This document shows, piece by piece, positions 13,842 to 21,749 of a DNA stretch of 22,657 nucleotides. The DNA is from Clostridiales bacterium UBA6981 (lineage in GTDB: Bacteria; Bacillota; Clostridia; Oscillospirales; Oscillospiraceae), in NCBI GenBank assembly GCA_002450075.1, contig DJYJ01000012.1:1-22657 (forward strand), in the 5' to 3' direction. The first letter of the stretch is position 1, and each line of letters opens with the position of its first letter. The position numbers and the translations under genes were made by a program. Below the pieces are notes generated by a model. It searched no databases, was not told the origin of the DNA, and saw nothing but the letters and a program-made list of their open reading frames with translations.

Positions 13842-14749
13842 TAGACAAAGTGTATGTTCCTCCTTTAAAAAACCAAGGAATAAAAACAAAACTTGTTCCT
13901 CTTATTCGACAGCATGTTGTGATGGAAAATGGCGCAATTTGGATTGAACCGTTTATGGGATCCGGAGTGGTAGGTTTTAATATCGAACCAGAAAAAGCCA
14001 TTTTTGCAGATATTAATCCATATATTATTGAGTTTTATAATCAAATTAAATTAGGAATTATTACGCCCGAAATCGTCCGTTCTTATTTGGAAAAAGAAGG
14101 AAAACTCTTGGCGCAAATGGACGAGCAGCATTACTATTTTGTAAGAGAGCGCTTTAACAAAGAACATGCCCCCCTGGACTTTTTATTCCTCAACCGTTCG
14201 TGTTTCAACGGAATGATGAGGTTCAACAAGGAATATGTTTTTAATGTTCCTTACGGTCACAAACCTGAGAGATTTTCAAAAGGATATATAACGAAAATAG
14301 TTAATCAAATCTCACACGTCTCTTTTCTGCTGAAAAGTCATTCCTGGGAGTTCATCTGCCAGCCGTTTGAAGAAACAATTGGTATGGCGAGGGAGAATGA
14401 TTTTATCTATTGTGATCCGCCCTATATCGGTCGCCATGTAGATTATTATGATAGCTGGGATGAAAGCGAAGAAATCGCACTGCATCAGGCTTTGGTCGAA
14501 AGCAACGCAAAGTTTATGCTTTCAACATGGCACCATAATGATTTTAGAAAGAATGAGTACATTTCTTCCGTGTGGCAAGATTGCGAAGTGACAACAAAGG
14601 AACATTTTTATCACGTAGGAGCAAAAGAAAAAAACAGAAACCCAGTTGTTGAAGCGTTATTAACAAATTATCCTTTGAATGAAAACACGAAAATGAAAAG
14701 AGCAGAAGGAGAACAGTTGAACTTATTCGATACACTAACTAGTAAATAA
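13838..14749 (+). CDS. D12-class N6-adenine DNA methyltransferase
   Basis: The 303-residue enzyme methylates adenine in the site recognised by the neighbouring restriction enzyme, protecting host DNA. It has motif X (KNQGIKTKLVPLI, 11-23), motif I (EPFMGSGVVGFN, 37-48) for S-adenosylmethionine binding, FADIN (56-60), the Dam-family segment NRSCFNGMMRFN (119-130) and catalytic motif IV DPPY (193-196). This order defines the alpha (Dam-like) group, to which M.EcoRV also belongs. Translation starts in an ATGA overlap with the restriction gene, with AGAGGA upstream. A short hairpin CTCCC/GGGAG (14751-14765) follows the stop. The AT-rich composition is shared with the restriction gene. Confidence 0.95.
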   Translation: MIDKVYVPPLKNQGIKTKLVPLIRQHVVMENGAIWIEPFMGSGVVGFNIEPEKAIFADINPYIIEFYNQIKLGIITPEIVRSYLEKEGKLLAQMDEQHYYFVRERFNKEHAPLDFLFLNRSCFNGMMRFNKEYVFNVPYGHKPERFSKGYITKIVNQISHVSFLLKSHSWEFICQPFEETIGMARENDFIYCDPPYIGRHVDYYDSWDESEEIALHQALVESNAKFMLSTWHHNDFRKNEYISSVWQDCEVTTKEHFYHVGAKEKNRNPVVEALLTNYPLNENTKMKRAEGEQLNLFDTLTSK

Positions 14750-14816
14750 TCTCCCATTGCGGGAGGGGACTAGCTAGAGTACTTACTATTAACAATAATT
14801 CAACCGATTTGATAAG

Positions 14817-14872
14817 AACTAAACTCCGGGTCAAAAGCACAACTAACAAAGCTTTTGACCCGGAGTTTAGTT
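14817..14872. repeat. 22-bp perfect inverted repeat at the island edge
   Basis: Arm 14817-14838 is perfectly complementary to arm 14851-14872, around a 12-base loop. The centre of each arm carries CCGGGTC or its complement. It lies between the methyltransferase and the convergent SGNH-like gene and could be a terminator for both, but neither side has a clean T tract. It might instead be a trace of the insertion event. Confidence 0.8.
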
Positions 14873-14883
14873 TAAGAAAATGT

Positions 14884-15699
14884 TTAATTGTCGATCGCGT
14901 GGGTGCGCAGATAGCCGAGCACGGCCTGAATGCCGGCGGCGTTGAGCGATTTGCCGTTTGCCGCAGCGTATTTCGGGTCGAGCGAGGCACCGCTGCGTAC
15001 CGCCTGGGCAACGTCGACAAAGTAGACGCCGATCTCGCGGCAGGCCTCGCGGATCCACTCGGAGCCCTCATTGGTGAGGTCGCTGGTCAGATCGTCAACC
15101 GCGGAATAGTTTTCCGTCACCGGCGGGATCGAGCAGCAGACGACCGTCGTCTCGGGGCTTGCGACAAGAATGGCGCGGATCAGCGATTCGTAGCCGGAGA
15201 TGAAGTCGGCCTTTTCCACCCTGGCCAGACCGTCGCTTCCGATGCAGAGGAAGAGGACGGGAGGCTTGGTGACCATACAGGCGTCGACGGGGGAGATCTT
15301 CGAGCCGTCGCTGTACAGGATGTTCCACGTGGCGATATTGCCCATCGGCAGGCTGCCGGACTCGCTGCTCCATACGTCGCCGCCCGTGAGCGTCTGATCG
15401 CGCATGGCGATCATGATGCTGTCGGTCAGAAAAACGGCGGAGCGGATATAATCCTCGCCGGCGTCCGTGGTCTGGCGCAGCTCGTGCAGCTCGCCGTCCG
15501 GCTCGACAAAGGTCAGCGAGGAAACATCGACGGTGCCTTTTTCCTCTTTGATCGCGTTGAGATTCGGCGTGCGGGGATCCGCTTCACCGTGATAGGGCGT
15601 GACCGCAGAGAAAACAAAACCGACGAAGAGCAGAACGAGACAGAGCACGATCCCGACTGCCCAGAAAATGTTTTTCAACCCAGATAGCCTGTCAAACAT
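14884..15699 (-). CDS. Membrane-anchored SGNH/GDSL-hydrolase-like protein, degenerate
   Basis: The 271-residue protein has one N-terminal membrane helix (11-31) and an outside domain with an SGNH-like plan. Strand and motif positions match the family, but the active-site residues differ: block I reads TDSI (92-95) instead of GDSx, keeping only the Ser94; block III reads GSDG (154-157) instead of GxND; and block V reads NGKSL (248-252) where DxxH is expected. The IPPVTENY segment (191-198) is typical of the clostridial SGNH group. It may bind rather than cleave a cell-wall or polysaccharide ligand. GAGAGGGA precedes the ATG. The fold is inferred by eye. Confidence 0.6.
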   Translation of the reverse strand: MFDRLSGLKNIFWAVGIVLCLVLLFVGFVFSAVTPYHGEADPRTPNLNAIKEEKGTVDVSSLTFVEPDGELHELRQTTDAGEDYIRSAVFLTDSIMIAMRDQTLTGGDVWSSESGSLPMGNIATWNILYSDGSKISPVDACMVTKPPVLFLCIGSDGLARVEKADFISGYESLIRAILVASPETTVVCCSIPPVTENYSAVDDLTSDLTNEGSEWIREACREIGVYFVDVAQAVRSGASLDPKYAAANGKSLNAAGIQAVLGYLRTHAIDN

Positions 15700-15740
15700 C
15701 GTCTTTCCCTCTCTTTCAAGAAGAGTTGCGCTCGACTTTT

Positions 15741-15779
15741 ACAAAAACAGCGGGGCCGGAAGACCCCGCTGTTTTCAGC
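15741..15779 (-). terminator. Terminator after the EF-G-like gene
   Basis: AAAACAGCGGGG (15744-15755) pairs with CCCCGCTGTTTT (15764-15775). Runs of A and T flank both sides, so it can work in either direction; the gene it serves is the minus-strand EF-G-like gene. Confidence 0.92.
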
Positions 15780-15799
15780 TTTCAAAGTGCAGGTGCAGA

Positions 15800-17809
15800 T
15801 TACTCAGCCTCGGCGAGAGCCTTGGCTTCTTCGATGACCTTCTGCTGGACGTTGCCGGGGGCCTCTTCATAACGGACGAACTTGCAGGTGAAGGAGCCGG
15901 CGCCCTGGGTCATGGAGCGGAGATCGATCGTGTAGGTGCTCATTTCAGCCATCGGGACCTCGGCCTCGATCGTGGTCATGCCGTCCTCGGCGGGCATGGA
16001 GCCCATCATCGTGCCGCGGCGCTTGGAGTTGATGTCGCCGATGATCGCGCCCTGATACTCGTCGGGGATCGTGACAAAGAGCTGGCCGATCGGCTCGAGG
16101 ATCGTGGGACGGGCTTTGGGGATACCATCCTGGTAGGCAAGACGGGCCGCGGTCTGGAACGCCATATCGTTGGAGTCGACGGGGTGATAAGAGCCGTCGT
16201 ACAGTGTAGCCTTGAGACCGACGAGCGGGTAACCGGCGAGAACGCCCTTCTGGACGGCGTTGCGCAGACCCTTTTCAACGGACGGGAAGAAGTTTTTCGG
16301 GACGGAGCCGCCGAAGACTTCCTCGGCGAAGATCATGTCGTCCTGCTCCTCCTGGGGCTCGAAGCGGATCCACACGTCGCCGAACTGGCCGCTGCCGCCC
16401 GACTGCTTCTTGTGGCGGCCGTGGGCCTCGACCTTGGACTTGATCTTTTCACGGTAAGCAACGCGGGCGGGCAGAAGCTCGGTCTCAACGTTGTAGAGGT
16501 TCTTGAGCTTGGAGCAGAGGACGCCGATCTGGATGTCGCCCTCGCCGGAGATGACCATCTGGTGGGTCTCGGCGTTGTTGACGAGCGTGAAAGAGATGTC
16601 CTCTTCGCCCAGCTTGGCAAGACCGGCCGCGACCTTGTCGTCCTGGCCCTTGGTCTTGGGGGCGATGGCCATGGAGTACATCGGATCGGGCAGCTCGATC
16701 GCGGGCAGCTCGACGTCTTCCTTGGAGTCGACGACGACGTCGCCGGTCTTCCAATCCATCTTGCCGATGGCGACGATGTCGCCGCAGCAGGCGTCGGTGA
16801 CTTCCGCGGACTTCTTGCCGCACATGGTGTACATACGGCCGAGCTTATCGGTGCTCGCGGCGCGGCAGTTGCGCAGGCTCATGCCCGCGTTGACGGAGCC
16901 GGCGAGGACCTTGATGAAGCTGTACTTGCCGAATTTGTCGGAGATCGTCTTGAAGACGAAGCCGAGCGCGGGGCCGGCCTTCTCTTCGGGGGCGGGGCAG
17001 TAGTCGGCAATGCCCTGGAGCATCGCGACGGTGCCGACGTTGGTCATGGCGTCGGTGGCGAACACGGGAACGACGGCGCGCTCCTTCACGCCGACCTTGA
17101 GACCTTCGATGATGTCGGCCTCTTCGAGCTCCATCGTCTCGAAGAACTTTTCCATCAGCTCTTCGGTGGCGCCGGCGGCGGCTTCCATCAGCTCGGCACG
17201 CAGATCCTCCACGTGGCCGGCATCAGCGGCGGGGACGGCGGCCTTTTCGACCTTGGCGCCGTTCGTCATGTAGGCGACGTTGTGTACGAGATCGATCACG
17301 CCCTTGCCGTCGGAGGTGGGGATCGTAACGGGGCAGACGATGCTGCCGTACTTGCCCTTGAGGGTCTCGAGAGCCTTGAAGTAATCGCCGTGCTCTTCGT
17401 TGCACTTGGAGACGCAGAACATGACGGGCAGCTCGGCCTTCTTGAGATATTTCCAGCTGCGCTGGGCGCCGACAGCGACCGATTCGGCCGTGTCCTTGGC
17501 CGAAAGAACGATCACACCGGCCTCAACAGCACGAAGCGCGCACAGCACGTCGCCGACAAAGTCGAAGTAGCCGGGGCAGTCGAGCACGTTGATCTTGCAG
17601 CCGGCAAAGCTGACGGGAGCAACGGCGGTGGAGATGGTGATCTGGCGGGCGATCTCTTCGGGGTCATAGTCGCAGACGGTGTTGCCGTCGCTGACCTTAC
17701 CCATACGGTCGATCGCGCCGGTGACGTAGAGCATGCTCTCCGCCAGGCTGGTCTTGCCGGAGTTGCCGTGGCCGATCAGGCAGATATTGCGGATGTTTTT
17801 AGTTTCCAT
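15800..17809 (-). CDS. EF-G-like translation-factor GTPase, divergent paralogue
   Basis: The 669-residue protein has the EF-G domain order: G domain (1 to about 265), domain II, III, IV (with HGRHKKQSGGSGQFG at 463-477) and V. True EF-G is near 700 residues. G1 is GHGNSGKTS (13-21), switch I has RQITI (RGITI in EF-G), and G3 is DCPGYFDF (77-84), with Tyr81 in place of the catalytic His. G4, normally NKxD, is SKCN (134-137). It belongs to the poorly known EF-G-like group of Clostridia and Actinobacteria. A role at the ribosome is likely but undefined; the essential fusA is presumably elsewhere. It has its own promoter and terminator, so it is monocistronic. Confidence 0.9.
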   Translation of the reverse strand: METKNIRNICLIGHGNSGKTSLAESMLYVTGAIDRMGKVSDGNTVCDYDPEEIARQITISTAVAPVSFAGCKINVLDCPGYFDFVGDVLCALRAVEAGVIVLSAKDTAESVAVGAQRSWKYLKKAELPVMFCVSKCNEEHGDYFKALETLKGKYGSIVCPVTIPTSDGKGVIDLVHNVAYMTNGAKVEKAAVPAADAGHVEDLRAELMEAAAGATEELMEKFFETMELEEADIIEGLKVGVKERAVVPVFATDAMTNVGTVAMLQGIADYCPAPEEKAGPALGFVFKTISDKFGKYSFIKVLAGSVNAGMSLRNCRAASTDKLGRMYTMCGKKSAEVTDACCGDIVAIGKMDWKTGDVVVDSKEDVELPAIELPDPMYSMAIAPKTKGQDDKVAAGLAKLGEEDISFTLVNNAETHQMVISGEGDIQIGVLCSKLKNLYNVETELLPARVAYREKIKSKVEAHGRHKKQSGGSGQFGDVWIRFEPQEEQDDMIFAEEVFGGSVPKNFFPSVEKGLRNAVQKGVLAGYPLVGLKATLYDGSYHPVDSNDMAFQTAARLAYQDGIPKARPTILEPIGQLFVTIPDEYQGAIIGDINSKRRGTMMGSMPAEDGMTTIEAEVPMAEMSTYTIDLRSMTQGAGSFTCKFVRYEEAPGNVQQKVIEEAKALAEAE

Positions 17810-17878
17810 GTGATGAATTCCTCTCTGTCAGTTATGTGAAAAGAATACTGGTACAAAGTAATTCAGCATTTCTAATCA

Positions 17879-17907
17879 ATTATACACTATCCCTTTGCCT
17901 TTGGCAA
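17879..17907 (-). promoter_or_regulatory. Sigma-A promoter of the EF-G-like gene
   Basis: On the minus strand TTGCCA (17902-17907) and TATAAT (17879-17884) are 17 bases apart. The -35 box sits in a short palindrome TTGCC-N3-GGCAA (17895-17907), and TTGCC recurs at 17916-17920. The leader is about 60 bases, with AGAGG ahead of the ATG. Confidence 0.82.
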
Positions 17908-17927
17908 CAGGAAAATTGCCTCATTTC

Positions 17928-20765
17928 TTATCCACGGTTGAAGAAGCTGACGGCTGCCGTCAGCAGCGCGAAGAAGAGCATGAAGGCGAAGAGAAAACCG
18001 ATCGAAAGGCTGCCCGCGCCGAGCAGGCGCACCGCGGCGACGATGACGCCAAGAAAAGCGCTGAAGGCGGTGAGATAGGTGTTGATGCGCGTCGCGGTGT
18101 ACATGCTGCGCGCGGTGTCGGCCGTGTGGACAAGGGGACCGAGCCCCTCGCGGCAGATGATCGCGGCGATCTGGCTGTCCTCGCCCGGCTCGGCCGAGGA
18201 GATGCCGAAGCGCTCGACATACGGCGGAAAGTCGTAGCCGTCGGTAGCCACGTCAAAGGCGACGTGCAGCATCTCGGGCGTGACGTTGAAGTCGCGGATC
18301 GCAAAGACCGGGTGGCGGTTGGAGCGCATGAGATCGATCAGCGCCTCGCGCACCTGAGGCTTGGCGGTGTATTTCATGTTGAAGATCCCGCAGAGGATAC
18401 CGTCCACGGAGAGCAGCACCGAGGTCTTGTCGACAAGACGGAAGGGGATGCGCACGTTCATCAGACGCATCAGATCCGTGCTGCCGCAGAGGATCACGCG
18501 GCTGTCGATGATGCCCTTCATGCCGCCGCCGGGGAGATATTCGAAGTTTTCGATGTTCCGCGTGCGGCAGCCGTTGCGCTCCATCAGCTCACCGAACGGC
18601 ATGGCCGAGCAGCTGCCCGCGGCGGCCATCATGCTGCCGGCATAGGAGATGATGCGCGTGGGATCCTCGTCGGCGAAGATGCGGATCGTGCCGATCTCAA
18701 CAGTCCCGTCCGGGAACAGGTCGCGGTCGGTGACGATGAGGTTGCGGCTCACGCCGATGTCGCTCATGCCGGACCAGCCGGCGATCGCCGCTCCGGAAGA
18801 GAAGATGCGCATCGAGCCGAGGAAAAACGGCAGGGAATAGCAGCACATCGCCGCAAAGGGGACGGCGGGGCAGAAGGTGATCGAGAATATGTAGAAGATA
18901 TCCGAGACGTCCTTCTTCAAAAGGGCGATGAGCAGCGCAAGCGCAAAGGAGAGGATGAGGAGCGGGAAGGAGATCTTGCGGAAAAGATCCTCGTCGGGGG
19001 AGGACTGCTCACTGCGGCGGACAAAGCCGAGCGCTGGACGCACGGACTTTAAGATAGTCACGTCGCCCGTACGGGGGTCGGTCTCGCCGGTGACGGCGAA
19101 GCAGCGCTTGCCGATCGCCGGGACGCGCAGCGACTTGCGCATGGCGCGGGCGTGCAGCACGGCGGCGAACATCTCGCCGGCGAGGGCGAGAGAAGAAATC
19201 AGACACAGCGCCAGATGCGGCGTTCCCACGTCGGCCTTCGCCACCAGGATCGCGTCGAGCGAGGTGACGAGGCAGGCGGCGACGGCCATACTGTCGGCGC
19301 CGAACTTGCCGCGCACGGCGTTCATGACGCCGTCGGTGAGAACGTCGAGGCAGAGAAGCATGATCCCGAGCTGGAGCCCGAGGACGACCGCATTCGAAAC
19401 AGCCGTCGTCTTGAGCATGCCGGGCACGGGGAGCCCGAGCGAGATCCAGGCCATGATAAAGAGCAAAATCCCGCTGATCCGCAGACGCAGCCGCATCGAG
19501 CGGATATGGCTGCCGTAATACTTCGAGGCCTTGGCACAGCTGACTTCGCGGCCGAGATCCTCGTCGTCGTCCTCCATCGTGCGGGCGCCGGCTCTGCTGC
19601 TGCCGCGCATCCGGTACAAGAGGGCGGTAAGACGGGAAAAGAGATATTCCTTGAAGCTGCCGGGATTAGCGGCCTCCTCATAGAGGTCGTCGTAGTTGGG
19701 CGGAGCAGCTTCATATTCGCGCTTGACGGCGTAGTCGCCCTCCTCAAAATCGGAAAAGGAGGACTCGAAACGCATCTCGTCCTGTTCGGGCGTGAGCTTC
19801 TGCTCCTCCGGCTCTTCTTCGACGGCAACGGCGTTGTGCCGCCCCTCGTAGACCCGTTCGCGGGAGGGAGTGGTCCTCGGACCGCGATTGCGGCGGAGGA
19901 TGCCGGAGACTTTGGAGGACAGCCCGGCGAGCGGGCTTGCCGGCATGTCGGGGAGCTCCTCGTCCTTATCGCCGGCCTCTTCGCGAACATAGCTGGAGAG
20001 ATAGTCCGGCGCCTGGGGCGCGTTATAATTCTCGTCGGCGCTCATATCCACGTCGACGCCGTCATACTGAATACGGCTTTCCTTCTCGCCGCCCATGTAA
20101 AAGCGCTCGTCCGGCTCAATGGGGGGATTGGTCAGCTCGTGCTCGGTCAGATCCAGAAAGTCGCCGCGCTTGAAGGCGTCGAGGAATTCCCTGATCTCGG
20201 CGTCCGTCGGCTTGGCATGCGGCGTGCTTTTTTCAAAGGAAGTTTCCCGTATGGTTTCCGGCGCGGCGTGCCTGCCCGCGGGAGCGGACGGAGCGACCGG
20301 CGCGGCAACCGGCACGGTGGGAAGAGGGGAGGGCTTATCCTCCCGCGGCTGTTCCGTCACCGCGCGCGGCGGCTCCTCCCCGACCGGGGAAGCGACCGGC
20401 TCCGGCACGGGAGCGGGCGACGCGCCGAAACGGCCGACAGACTCCTCGGTCCCGGCCGTAGTGCCGATCGCGGCAGAGCGGATCTCGTTTTCGATGTATT
20501 CCAAATCGTCCTGTGGCGCCGCTTCTTCGCGGCGGGTCTTCGGACGCTGCTTATCCCGCTTGTTGCGGTGCTTTGAAGGCATGGAAAGATGGCCCCCTTT
20601 TGCTTTCTTTTCCTGGGAGGACCTTCTCGTGGCCGCAGATCCGGAGGACGAAGAGCTCTGCGCGGCGTCAGAGGCCTGCTGAGCCCTGAACTCCGCCACG
20701 ATCGCATCCACGGACATGCTGTCGTATTCACTTGTCAGCCCAAAATCCTGTCCCAAGTAATCCAT
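17928..20765 (-). CDS. Pseudo-P-type ATPase with long disordered N-terminus
   Basis: The 945-residue protein starts with about 430 low-complexity residues, Pro/Ala/Glu-rich, with a basic patch (KHRNKRDKQRPKTRRE, 65-80) and acidic stretches. The rest has the plan of a heavy-metal-type P-type ATPase: four helices (about 431-537), a short loop with TGE (560-562), two helices including CPAVP (632-636), a cytoplasmic P/N region (about 650-890) and two final helices. The N-domain pattern LPGGGMKGIIDSRVILCGS (744-762) and VDKTSVLLSVDG (778-789) is clear. The phosphorylation motif DKTGT is replaced by DRDLFP (680-685) and GDGxND is missing, so ATP-driven pumping is unlikely. It is 63 bases downstream of rlmB. 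Function unknown. Confidence 0.72.
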   Translation of the reverse strand: MDYLGQDFGLTSEYDSMSVDAIVAEFRAQQASDAAQSSSSSGSAATRRSSQEKKAKGGHLSMPSKHRNKRDKQRPKTRREEAAPQDDLEYIENEIRSAAIGTTAGTEESVGRFGASPAPVPEPVASPVGEEPPRAVTEQPREDKPSPLPTVPVAAPVAPSAPAGRHAAPETIRETSFEKSTPHAKPTDAEIREFLDAFKRGDFLDLTEHELTNPPIEPDERFYMGGEKESRIQYDGVDVDMSADENYNAPQAPDYLSSYVREEAGDKDEELPDMPASPLAGLSSKVSGILRRNRGPRTTPSRERVYEGRHNAVAVEEEPEEQKLTPEQDEMRFESSFSDFEEGDYAVKREYEAAPPNYDDLYEEAANPGSFKEYLFSRLTALLYRMRGSSRAGARTMEDDDEDLGREVSCAKASKYYGSHIRSMRLRLRISGILLFIMAWISLGLPVPGMLKTTAVSNAVVLGLQLGIMLLCLDVLTDGVMNAVRGKFGADSMAVAACLVTSLDAILVAKADVGTPHLALCLISSLALAGEMFAAVLHARAMRKSLRVPAIGKRCFAVTGETDPRTGDVTILKSVRPALGFVRRSEQSSPDEDLFRKISFPLLILSFALALLIALLKKDVSDIFYIFSITFCPAVPFAAMCCYSLPFFLGSMRIFSSGAAIAGWSGMSDIGVSRNLIVTDRDLFPDGTVEIGTIRIFADEDPTRIISYAGSMMAAAGSCSAMPFGELMERNGCRTRNIENFEYLPGGGMKGIIDSRVILCGSTDLMRLMNVRIPFRLVDKTSVLLSVDGILCGIFNMKYTAKPQVREALIDLMRSNRHPVFAIRDFNVTPEMLHVAFDVATDGYDFPPYVERFGISSAEPGEDSQIAAIICREGLGPLVHTADTARSMYTATRINTYLTAFSAFLGVIVAAVRLLGAGSLSIGFLFAFMLFFALLTAAVSFFNRG

Positions 20766-20828
20766 TGCCGCACGATCCCTGTTTCGTTTCCGTTTTCTTT
20801 CCCAGGCGCGTATCTGTCTCTATTCTCT

Positions 20829-21599
20829 TTAGCGTTTGCCGCCGAGGCGCTGGCGCAGCACCTCGTACATCACGATGCCCGCCGCGGCCGAGGCGTTGAG
20901 CGAGCTGACCTTTCCCTTCATCGGAAGGCTGACGGTAAAATCGCAGCTCTCCCGCACCAGGCGGCCCATCCCGTCCCCCTCCGAGCCGATGACCAGCGCC
21001 ATCGGACCGGTGAAGTCGGTGTCCCAGAGCCCGCTCTGCCCGTCCGCCGCCGTACCGTAGACCCAAAGCCCGCGGCTCTTGAGCGTGTCGAGTGCGGCGG
21101 GAAGGTTCGGCACGCGGGCGATCAGCATATGCTCCGCCGCGCCCGCCGAGGCCTTGTCGACGATCGCGGTCAGCCCCGCGCTGCGGCGCTTGGGGATCAC
21201 GACGCCGTGTGCGCCGGCGCACTCCGCGCTGCGGATGATCGCGCCGAGGTTGTGCGGGTCGCTGATCTCGTCGCAGACGATCACGAAGGGCTTTTCCTCC
21301 CGTTCGGCTGCAAGGGCGAGGATGTCGTCCACCGTGCAGTATTCCCGCACGGCGCAAAGCGCGATCACGCCCTGATGGGCATGCGTCGCGCTCATAAAAT
21401 CGAGCTTGCGCCGGTCGCACTCGACAACGACGACACCCGCGGCGCGCGCCTTTGAGGCGATGTGCCCGAGCGTTTTGTCCACGTCGCCCTTGGCGAGGAA
21501 GATCTTGTCGATCGCCCTCCCGGCGCGCAGCGCTTCGATGACAGCGTTGCGTCCCTCGATCATTTCGTTTTTCAATTCGCGTTCTTCTATTTCAGCCAT
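20829..21599 (-). CDS. rlmB: 23S rRNA 2'-O-ribose methyltransferase RlmB-type (SpoU family)
   Basis: The 256-residue enzyme transfers a methyl group to a ribose 2'-OH, in RlmB at guanosine 2251 of 23S rRNA. It has the small N-terminal substrate domain (NEMIEGRNAVIEALR) followed by the knotted SPOUT domain. Motif 1 is DPHNLGAIIRSAE with Asn117 and Arg123, motif 2 is VIGSEGDGM (Glu207), and motif 3 is LPMKGKVSSLNASAAAG (Asn235). The start is the ATG at 21599, since GGAG lies six to seven bases upstream; an in-frame GTG at 21611 is an alternative. It precedes the pseudo-ATPase gene and shares its operon. RlmB and TrmH-like relatives are hard to separate by sequence alone. Confidence 0.9.
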   Translation of the reverse strand: MAEIEERELKNEMIEGRNAVIEALRAGRAIDKIFLAKGDVDKTLGHIASKARAAGVVVVECDRRKLDFMSATHAHQGVIALCAVREYCTVDDILALAAEREEKPFVIVCDEISDPHNLGAIIRSAECAGAHGVVIPKRRSAGLTAIVDKASAGAAEHMLIARVPNLPAALDTLKSRGLWVYGTAADGQSGLWDTDFTGPMALVIGSEGDGMGRLVRESCDFTVSLPMKGKVSSLNASAAAGIVMYEVLRQRLGGKR

Positions 21600-21630
21600 A
21601 TCGGACTCCACATATAGATTGTCAAATTAC

Positions 21631-21659
21631 ACTATACCACAACAGATGCCAAACGCAAA
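21631..21659 (-). promoter_or_regulatory. Extended -10 promoter of rlmB
   Basis: On the minus strand TATAGT (21631-21636) is preceded by TGG, an extended -10 element. A poor -35 (TTTGCG, 21654-21659) lies 17 bases upstream. The leader would be about 25-30 bases. Confidence 0.5.
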
Positions 21660-21689
21660 GACTAATTTGCCTTTTTTACAAAAAATACA

Positions 21690-21718
21690 TAGACTTTGCG
21701 GAAGCAAAAGGGTATTAT
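21690..21718 (+). promoter_or_regulatory. Promoter candidate of the rhomboid-like gene
   Basis: TAGACT (21690-21695) and TATTAT (21713-21718) are 17 bases apart. It is back to back with the rlmB promoter. A strong ribosome site AAGGAGGG lies seven bases ahead of the ATG at 21750. Confidence 0.5.
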
Positions 21719-21749
21719 CAAATCGGTATTATAAAAAAGGAGGGTCACG

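Noticed and set aside
15599..17839. Long open frame on the plus strand (746 codons) opposite the EF-G-like gene
   Set aside because: The Gly/Asp/Leu/Val-rich translation is what antisense of this codon usage gives; the EF-G-like protein on the other strand shows conserved motifs throughout.
19152..20576. Open frame of 474 codons opposite the pseudo-P-type ATPase gene
   Set aside because: No recognisable domain and Arg/Gly/Glu-rich composition typical of antisense; the minus-strand frame has clear membrane helices and ATPase-like motifs.
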